From: an uncultured Petrimonas sp.
GTDB taxonomy: Bacteria; Bacteroidota; Bacteroidia; Bacteroidales; Dysgonomonadaceae
Direction of reading: 5' to 3'
DNA: 10,633 bases
NCBI GenBank assembly: GCA_934621705.1
Contig: CAKTUP010000070.1
Span: forward strand, 1 to 10,633
The notes under the pieces were generated by a model. The model was not told the origin of the DNA. It made no database searches and was given only the letters and a program-made list of their open reading frames with translations. The translations under genes and the position numbers were made by a program. Positions 6,194-10,633 of this stretch are shown here, one piece after another (position 1 is the first letter of the stretch; each line of letters begins with the position of its first letter).

Positions 6194-7062
6194 TTTTGCG
6201 ATAAGTTTAACTTCCTGTTCTTCCGATAAAACGTGTAATCTCGGTATTTTAAATTTTTAAGCCATTTGCTTTTATTTTTATCGACAAACCGAACAACAAA
6301 CCGAAACAACCGGTTAACGCCATAAATCATCGCCACCACAACGATAATGGCAAGCAGCATCAGCCCTATACGCGTTAAAAGCCGCGGCAAACTGTTTTCT
6401 ATGCGCGCGTTTTTAATGGACTGAGCAATGGCTGTTTTATACGTTTCCGATAAATCCTCAACCGTTGTGTTGTTCCACAAGGCATCGTTTTCGGTAACGC
6501 TCATCAGTATCCGTTCCTGATACATAATATCCATAAAGGCATCTGCAGGAGCAAGGTACAGCGAGTCGGGATTCATAAAATCGTCGTTGTACAAAATCCT
6601 TACGCGTTCCGAAATATTGTTTGCCCGCTCACGCGCCGTGTAAGAACCAATGCGCGTGTAGAGCGAAAAAATGGTATCGTTGAGAACGCCGATAACCGGA
6701 AACCCAACGGCTGTGCTGCGCAACGAATCAACCTGCGCTTTTTTCTTTGCCATGCGCTCCTCGTCTCTTGTGTGAAGCGCTTCGAGCTGGCGCAGAATCT
6801 CCTCTTTTTTCAGGTTATCGGTAGTTTTTAGCGATGCAAGCTGTTTTTCAAGCTCGGCACGATGGATGGAGTCTGTTCGACGAACGGAATCTATTTCCAT
6901 TAAACGCTTCTGATAATCCTGAAAGATTTGCATATTGGCAGAGTCTATCTTAGCCGCCAAACTGTCTTTCCGATTCGCCGTCAAACTGTCTTGCTGCGCC
7001 ATCGATATGCTTATTGACGCAACAATCAGAATACAAGTGAAAAGTAAGGAAATTCGCTTCAT
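6142..7062 (-). CDS. MscS-type channel N-terminal part (5' frame of the split gene)
   Basis: 306 residues, of which about 278 belong to the real protein and the last 28 or so are out of frame (ending with a Cys/Phe-rich run). Residues 1-22 are a Sec signal peptide (MKRISLLFTCILIVASISISMA, cut before QQ). A charged segment at about 43-115 looks like a coiled coil. Residues 119-147 carry VGFPVIGVLNDTIFSLYTRIGSYTARERA, a conserved stretch of this Bacteroidetes MscS subtype. A membrane helix lies at about 231-250. If translated alone this product would be a membrane-anchored periplasmic domain without a pore. An alternative start at 7071 is three codons longer. Confidence 0.75.
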   Translation of the reverse strand: MKRISLLFTCILIVASISISMAQQDSLTANRKDSLAAKIDSANMQIFQDYQKRLMEIDSVRRTDSIHRAELEKQLASLKTTDNLKKEEILRQLEALHTRDEERMAKKKAQVDSLRSTAVGFPVIGVLNDTIFSLYTRIGSYTARERANNISERVRILYNDDFMNPDSLYLAPADAFMDIMYQERILMSVTENDALWNNTTVEDLSETYKTAIAQSIKNARIENSLPRLLTRIGLMLLAIIVVVAMIYGVNRLFRFVVRFVDKNKSKWLKNLKYRDYTFYRKNRKLNLSQNCLTLCGGSPFCCFFFW

Positions 7063-7121
7063 ACAATTCATTTTACCGGTATTTTTATTGAAATAGTGTA
7101 AGACACTGCTTTTAATTTTAT

Positions 7122-7150
7122 CCGTCAAGCCGCTCGGAGCGGCTGGACGG
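7122..7150 (-). terminator. GC-rich hairpin after ftsW, possible terminator
   Basis: Arms CCGTC/GACGG (7122-7126, 7146-7150) and GCCGCT/AGCGGC (7129-7134, 7138-7143) make an 11-bp stem with a small internal loop, nine bases after the ftsW stop. On the minus strand the following bases are A-rich rather than T-rich, so it is not a classical terminator. It may be an RNA-stabilising or partial stop structure at the point where the dcw order breaks. Confidence 0.4.
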
Positions 7151-7159
7151 GGATTGTGC

Positions 7160-8524
7160 TCACACCTGAATCACCTCAAACTCAATTTTTTCTTCCAGTT
7201 TATCGATGGTTTCAACCGTTGGTTTCTTGGGTTTTTCTTCATCGGATTCGGAGACGGGATGCGCCACGTCTTTACGGGGTTTCCCGATGCCGAACCGGTC
7301 GGCGCTGAGAATCAACCCGAAATAGGCGCATGTAATGAGTGTGGATGTCCCCCCGCGGCTGACGAGCGGCAACGGCTGCCCCGTTACGGGAATCAGGTTC
7401 ACAGCTACGGCCATATTCACAAAAGCCTGTATGCACAACATCAGCGCAGAACCAAGCACAAGGTATTTGGGAAAGAGTTTTTCGGTTTTTTTGGCAATAA
7501 TTCCCGCGCGAATCAGTAGGAAAACATAGAGCAGCAGCACCCCGATGCCTCCGACAACCAAACCCATCTCTTCGATGATGATGGCGTAGATAAAATCGGA
7601 ATACGCCTGCGGCAGAAAATCGCGCGCTTTGCTGTTGCCGGGAAACACGCCCACCGCGCCGCCGTTGGCGATGGCTATTTTGGCGTGCGCCACCTGATAA
7701 TTTTCGTCGGTGATGGTAAAGTAGGTTTCTTCGTCGAGTTCTTTGTGCGCCCCGAAACTGTTGATGCGGTTTTGCCACGTTCCCACACGGTTGAGAGCGC
7801 CGGAGTTTGTCCAATCGGATGGAATAACCTTCAGCAAAAGAACAAAAAGCACTACCACAGCTATTCCTGCTCCGGCCACTTTAAGCAAACGCGTAATTTT
7901 CACGTTTCCGATAAACATCAACAGAAAACATACGCCGAAAAGCAGCACGGCCGTAGAAAGGTTATCCATGGCAATGATGCCGCAAACGGCTACCATAAGC
8001 CCGATCATCCATTTAAAGAGCACACTGTCGTTCATTCCGTTTTGCTTGCTGAGCAGAAACGCCACGGTTCCCATCAGCGATATTTTGGCTATTTCCGACG
8101 GCTGAATGGTGAAACCGAAAATGGAAATCCATCGCTCGGCGCCGTTCACCGTGGTTCCGATAACGGGCGTGAGCAGCAGCAGGATGATGGAAGCAATAAG
8201 CACAAAAATAAGCGACGAGAAATATCGGTAAGGGATGTTGTGGATGAGCAAAATCACGCCCACTCCGCCAATCAGGAACATGGCGTGCCGCAGTATCGGC
8301 CCCCATTGATTTTGTTGTCGATAAACAATAGTGCTGGTTGCGCTGAAAATCTCGACGAGCGAAACAACGCACAAAATGAGGAAAATGAGCCAGACAACCC
8401 TGTCGCCTTTGAAGATGGAGGCGAGGTGCGAGGTGCGGGATGCGAGGTGCGAGGCATCGTCGTATGCATCGGAAGATGCCGTGCTTATGGTTTTCTTTAT
8501 GTTGTTGAATGTTTGTTTTATCAT
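7160..8524 (-). CDS. ftsW: FtsW, SEDS peptidoglycan glycosyltransferase
   Basis: A 454-residue polytopic membrane protein that polymerises lipid II at the division septum with its partner class B PBP. About ten membrane segments begin at residue 43. SEDS landmarks: NGAERWISIFGFTIQPSEIAK (127-147), the periplasmic loop ending DFLPQAYSDFIYAIIIEEMGL with Asp310 at the catalytic position, and VTGQPLPLVSRGG (380-392). The cytoplasmic tail (410-454) is long and charged. Bacteroidetes FtsW usually starts close to the FKGDRVVWLIF stretch. Here 36 residues precede it, and residues 24-36 (ASHLASRTSHLAS) are a translated heptad repeat. There is no Met between residue 1 and residue 82, so the repeat is probably really translated. 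murD lies upstream, separated by 181 bases of repeats; murG is not next, as it normally would be. Confidence 0.95.
   Translation of the reverse strand: MIKQTFNNIKKTISTASSDAYDDASHLASRTSHLASIFKGDRVVWLIFLILCVVSLVEIFSATSTIVYRQQNQWGPILRHAMFLIGGVGVILLIHNIPYRYFSSLIFVLIASIILLLLTPVIGTTVNGAERWISIFGFTIQPSEIAKISLMGTVAFLLSKQNGMNDSVLFKWMIGLMVAVCGIIAMDNLSTAVLLFGVCFLLMFIGNVKITRLLKVAGAGIAVVVLFVLLLKVIPSDWTNSGALNRVGTWQNRINSFGAHKELDEETYFTITDENYQVAHAKIAIANGGAVGVFPGNSKARDFLPQAYSDFIYAIIIEEMGLVVGGIGVLLLYVFLLIRAGIIAKKTEKLFPKYLVLGSALMLCIQAFVNMAVAVNLIPVTGQPLPLVSRGGTSTLITCAYFGLILSADRFGIGKPRKDVAHPVSESDEEKPKKPTVETIDKLEEKIEFEVIQV
8421..8455. repeat. Heptanucleotide repeat inside the ftsW coding sequence
   Basis: Five units: GCGAGGT, GCGAGGT, GCGGGAT, GCGAGGT, GCGAGGC. 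Three seven-base units equal seven codons, so the translation repeats every seven residues (ASHLASR / TSHLASI). It lies in the region encoding the cytoplasmic FtsW N-terminus, before the first membrane helix. Total length 35 bases. Confidence 0.9.
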
Positions 8525-8542
8525 TGTTTTAATTTTTTTGGT

Positions 8543-8570
8543 GCGGGATACGAGGTGCGGGGTACGAATT
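8543..8570. repeat. Heptanucleotide repeat upstream of ftsW
   Basis: Four units: GCGGGAT, ACGAGGT, GCGGGGT, ACGAATT, beginning 18 bases upstream of the ftsW ATG at 8524. Same unit type as the copy inside ftsW about 90 bases away, which may be its source or its product. Confidence 0.85.
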
Positions 8571-8580
8571 ATTACCCCCG

Positions 8581-8703
8581 CCCCCTGAAGGGGAGTTTAA
8601 GGGCTGTGAATTATCATTATTTGCTGCTATATTCATTTTTCTTATTTTGACAAACATTTCAATCATTTGCGGTTCTCCAAGTCCCCTTCAGGGGATTTAG
8701 GGG
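8581..8703. repeat. Inverted pair of CCCCTGAAGGGG elements between murD and ftsW
   Basis: CCCCCTGAAGGGGAGTTTAA starts at 8581, and the opposite-strand copy AAGTCCCCTTCAGGGGATTT starts at 8679, running to the murD stop. Each copy is itself a near-palindrome (CCCCT/AGGGG). The roughly 75 bases between are A+T-rich with no gene. The pair could form a long stem in the murD-ftsW message, or be a small non-autonomous repeat element; I recall similar CCCCTGAAGGGG repeats between genes in Bacteroidetes. Confidence 0.65.
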
Positions 8704-8705
8704 TA

Positions 8706-10043
8706 TCACAACCTCCTCACCCACTCCTTAAACTGCTCTCCCCTATCTTCGTAATTCTTAAACAAATCGAAACTGGCGCAACAGGGCGACAGCAATACCG
8801 TATCTCCTTTTTCTGCCAATCGGTAAGCGGCGTCCACAGCATCTTTCATTGAATTTACATCCACAATATCGGGCACTTTTCCATCAAAGAATTTGTGCAA
8901 CTTGCTGTTGTCTTTTCCCAGGAATATCAACGCGCGGGCTTTCTGCAATACTAACTCCTCAATTTCGGTATAATCGTTTCCCTTGTCGGTTCCACCGAGG
9001 ATCAGCACCACTTTCGTTCGCATGCTTTGCAAGGCATACCAGCACGAGTTCACGTTGGTGGCCTTGCTGTCGTTGATATATTGCACGCCCCGCACCGATG
9101 CTACTTTCTCCAGTCGGTGCGGAACACCTTTGAAATCCGATAGTGCCAGGCGCAAATTATCGTCGGAAATGTCGAGCAGTTTTGCCACAATCCCCGATGC
9201 CATGGAGTTATACAAGTTGTGCATCCCCTGCAAGGCAAGCAATTCCAGCTCCATATCGAAAACACTGTCTTTGGTTTGTATATACATTTTATTGTCCTCC
9301 GAATAAGCCGCAGCCCGATTGTTATTTTTTTCGGTAAATGAATACCGGTCGGATGCGGGTTTCAATTTTTCTATTTCCTTCGTAACCACCGGATCGTCCA
9401 TCCAATAAATAAAAGAATCGCCCATTTGCTGGTTGCGGATGATACGCATTTTGGCATCCACGTATTTTTGCATCTGGTGGCCGTATCGGTCGAGATGGTC
9501 GGGTGTTATGTTCAGCAACACAGCGATATCCGCCTTGAAATCGAACACGCCTTCCAACTGAAAACTGCTTAGTTCCAACACGTAATAATCGAAACTTTCT
9601 TCCGCCACTTGTCGCGCAAAACTTTTTCCGATGTTTCCGCCCAATCCCACGTTCAACCCCGCCGATTTCAGGATGTGATAAATAAGGCTTGCCGTAGTTG
9701 TTTTACCGTTGCTTCCGGTAATACAAATCATTTTGGCGTTAGTATATCGTCCGGCAAACTCAATTTCGGATATCACGCGGATGCCTTTGGCAATAATTTT
9801 TTGCATCAACGGTGCGGTATCAGGAATTCCCGGACTTTTCACCACCTCCGTTGCCGAAAGGATTTTCTCCTCTGTATGCCCGCCTTCTTCAAAATCTATT
9901 CCGTAATCAATAAGCGTTTGCCGGTGCTCGTCTTTCAGCGTTCCGCTATCGGAAAGAAAAACACCTATCCCTTTTGCTTTGGCAAGAATGGCGGAACCGA
10001 TGCCGGATTCGCCGCCGCCGAGGATTATTAATTCATAATGCAT
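8706..10043 (-). CDS. murD: MurD, UDP-MurNAc-L-alanine:D-glutamate ligase
   Basis: A 445-residue cytoplasmic Mur ligase that adds D-Glu to UDP-MurNAc-L-Ala using ATP. Domain 1 is a nucleotide-binding fold with LGGGESGIGSA (8-18). Domain 2 has the ATP P-loop TGSNGKTTT (109-117), LELSSFQLE (156-164), NITPDHLDRYG (178-188) and the Lys of YVDAK (Lys198), the position carbamylated in the family. HNLYN is at 275-279. Domain 3 has YINDSKATN (322-330), ILGGTDKG (348-355) and SPCCASFDLFKNYEDRGEQF (419-438). Length and motifs are complete. The first five codons (MHYEL) are part of a TGCATTA heptad repeat, but no other Met precedes the LGGGES motif, so this start is accepted. The stop is two bases from a CCCCTTCAGGGG repeat. 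Confidence 0.97.
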   Translation of the reverse strand: MHYELIILGGGESGIGSAILAKAKGIGVFLSDSGTLKDEHRQTLIDYGIDFEEGGHTEEKILSATEVVKSPGIPDTAPLMQKIIAKGIRVISEIEFAGRYTNAKMICITGSNGKTTTASLIYHILKSAGLNVGLGGNIGKSFARQVAEESFDYYVLELSSFQLEGVFDFKADIAVLLNITPDHLDRYGHQMQKYVDAKMRIIRNQQMGDSFIYWMDDPVVTKEIEKLKPASDRYSFTEKNNNRAAAYSEDNKMYIQTKDSVFDMELELLALQGMHNLYNSMASGIVAKLLDISDDNLRLALSDFKGVPHRLEKVASVRGVQYINDSKATNVNSCWYALQSMRTKVVLILGGTDKGNDYTEIEELVLQKARALIFLGKDNSKLHKFFDGKVPDIVDVNSMKDAVDAAYRLAEKGDTVLLSPCCASFDLFKNYEDRGEQFKEWVRRL

Positions 10044-10086
10044 AATGTAGAATGCATAATTAATTTATAATTCATAATGTGTAATT
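10030..10086. repeat. Heptanucleotide repeat (AATGCAT type) over the murD start
   Basis: Units AATTCAT, AATGCAT, AATGTAG, AATGCAT run from 10030 to 10057. After a four-base slip the same period continues (AATTTAT, AATTCAT, AATGTGT) to about 10082. The murD start codon (10043-10041) is inside a unit. AATGCATAATTA at 10051-10062 is the exact complement of TAATTATGCATT at 10481-10492. Confidence 0.85.
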
Positions 10087-10100
10087 AGTTTGTTCGTTGT

Positions 10101-10460
10101 TTAGCTTTTCTTTGAGGTATTTAAGATGGCGGTCAAAATCTTTATGATTTCGATGCAATCGCCGTCAATACTCTCATATTCATCTTTTGTCAGGTAATCG
10201 GTTTCCGTAAATATTTCGAGCCAAAAATCGGTTTCGCTTGCCTCCTTCAACGCGATATTCATTTTCGATTCGAAATCTTTCTTGCTTTGCGCTCTCACGG
10301 CTTCGTGTACATTTGCCCCAATGCTTGTACCGCATCGCAACAACTGGCGGAACAAGACTTCAATAGCCCCTTTGTTTTTCTTTTGCAAATGTTGATATAA
10401 CCGTATAATTCTGATCGCAAACTTTTTCGTTTTTTCAGCAATGATGTTATCCGTTTTCAT
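10101..10460 (-). CDS. Four-helix bundle protein (23S rRNA intervening-sequence type)
   Basis: A 119-residue, all-helical soluble protein of the family first met in intervening sequences of 23S rRNA genes. Typical stretches are RCGTSIGANVHEA (42-54), SKKDFESKMNIALKEASET (59-77) and the following FWLE; the length is normal. Members form small helical bundles, often oligomeric, and their biochemical role is not established. Here it is not in rRNA but between mraY and murD, a place normally without an extra gene. TGCATTA-type heptad repeats stand on both sides in inverted orientation (10030-10086 and 10481-10515), so the gene sits in the loop of a possible RNA stem, as intervening-sequence ORFs do in rRNA. 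It probably arrived as a cassette; that is inference. Confidence 0.92.
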   Translation of the reverse strand: MKTDNIIAEKTKKFAIRIIRLYQHLQKKNKGAIEVLFRQLLRCGTSIGANVHEAVRAQSKKDFESKMNIALKEASETDFWLEIFTETDYLTKDEYESIDGDCIEIIKILTAILNTSKKS

Positions 10461-10480
10461 AATCAGTTCCTTTCTATATT

Positions 10481-10515
10481 TAATTATGCATTATGCATTC
10501 TTAATTATGAATTAT
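10481..10515. repeat. Heptanucleotide repeat after mraY
   Basis: Five units: TAATTAT, GCATTAT, GCATTCT, TAATTAT, GAATTAT, ending two bases from the mraY stop codon. Inverted relative to the copy at the murD start: besides the 12-base match, ATTATGCATTC (10490-10500) and ATTATGAATT (10504-10513) also have exact complements there (10050-10060 and 10030-10039). Confidence 0.85.
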
Positions 10516-10517
10516 TT

Positions 10518-10633
10518 TTACCGCATCTTCAACGTCGCCACCGCCACCACCGCCAATATCATCCCGATAAGCCAGAAGCGGGAAACCAGCTTGGGTTCTG
10601 TAATGGGGATAAGCGGTTTTTGAATGAGAGCAT
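10518..10633 (-). CDS. mraY: MraY C-terminus (phospho-MurNAc-pentapeptide transferase), partial
   Basis: The last 38 codons of a gene entering from the right edge. The sequence ITEPKLVSRFWLIG followed by the hydrophobic MILAVVAVATLKMR end is the usual MraY C-terminus (EPKIVxRFWIxGIILA...TLKxR), and MurD is the next dcw gene. MraY is a polytopic membrane enzyme that joins phospho-MurNAc-pentapeptide to undecaprenyl phosphate to form lipid I. The residues just before (ALIQKPLIP) fit the family less well, in the region where many homologues carry a histidine cluster, but too little is visible to judge whether this is divergence or an error. Confidence 0.85.
   Translation of the reverse strand, partial: ALIQKPLIPITEPKLVSRFWLIGMILAVVAVATLKMR

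Larger units (their letters stand above)
5168..7062 (-). pseudogene. MscS-family channel gene split by a one-base frameshift
   Basis: Two overlapping frames together make one Bacteroidetes-type MscS protein. The 5' frame has the signal peptide, coiled-coil periplasmic part and first membrane helix, and stays family-like through KYRDYTF. The 3' frame continues with LSEEQEVKLIAKLFNIVRW and the channel core. The break falls at a run of four Ts on the minus strand (complement of 6228-6231); one more T would restore a continuous protein of about 631 residues. It may be a true mutation, a slippage or phase-variation site, or a sequencing error. Both halves otherwise look intact, without further stops, which argues that any inactivation is recent. 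The start at 7062 is chosen because the signal peptide follows; the frame is open to 7128, but that Met lies inside a GC-rich hairpin. Confidence 0.85.

Noticed and set aside
7063..7128. Channel gene start at 7128
   Set aside because: That Met lies inside a GC-rich hairpin after ftsW, and the extra residues precede a clean signal peptide beginning at 7062.
7685..8650. 321-residue plus-strand open frame
   Set aside because: It lies antisense to ftsW, its translation is low-complexity His/Asn/Gln-rich sequence with no recognisable domain, and ftsW is certain.
10101..10460. Presence of a 23S rRNA gene because of the intervening-sequence protein
   Set aside because: The flanks are mraY and murD; no rRNA sequence is visible on either side.

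Overview
The window looks like a chromosomal segment of a Bacteroidetes bacterium, probably Bacteroidales. The evidence is MraY-MurD-FtsW-MurG order with Bacteroidetes-like protein sequences, promoter candidates of the TTTG / TAnnTTTG type, a DUF6261-type gene, and no clear Shine-Dalgarno sites. The genus cannot be told from the sequence. Every supported gene is on the minus strand, so transcription runs from high to low coordinates.

Layout in the direction of transcription: the 3' end of mraY (10633-10518); a small four-helix-bundle (23S rRNA intervening-sequence type) protein gene (10460-10101); murD (10043-8706); ftsW (8524-7160). The division and cell-wall (dcw) order then breaks off. About 7 kb of accessory genes follow: an MscS-type mechanosensitive channel split by a one-base frameshift (7062-5168); a two-gene restriction-modification operon with a D12-class adenine methyltransferase (4840-3932) overlapping a SacI-family endonuclease (3939-2812); a 252-base array of six 42-base units carrying small hairpins (2775-2524); a DUF6261-like gene with its own promoter and terminator (2443-1676); a GNAT-like protein with a 56-residue partner (1486-783); and a small lipoprotein (715-143). 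The dcw order then resumes with the first 28 codons of murG (85-1).

The mur and fts genes make and polymerise the peptidoglycan precursor. MraY makes lipid I, MurD adds D-glutamate to UDP-MurNAc-L-Ala, FtsW is the septal SEDS glycosyltransferase, and MurG makes lipid II. The cargo between ftsW and murG is not part of that pathway and appears to be a defence/stress/unknown insertion into the cluster.

The most unusual feature is a set of short repeats with a seven-base period at eight places, nearly all at gene boundaries. Three unit types occur: ACTACAA-like, GCGGGGT-like and TGCATTA-like. They do not stay between genes. They supply the start codon and first codons of murG, the start of murD, an internal stretch of the FtsW N-terminus, and the stop codon of the mechanosensitive channel gene. 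The second unusual feature is the 42-base hairpin array beside the DUF6261 gene. No transposase, integrase, tRNA, rRNA or cas gene was seen.
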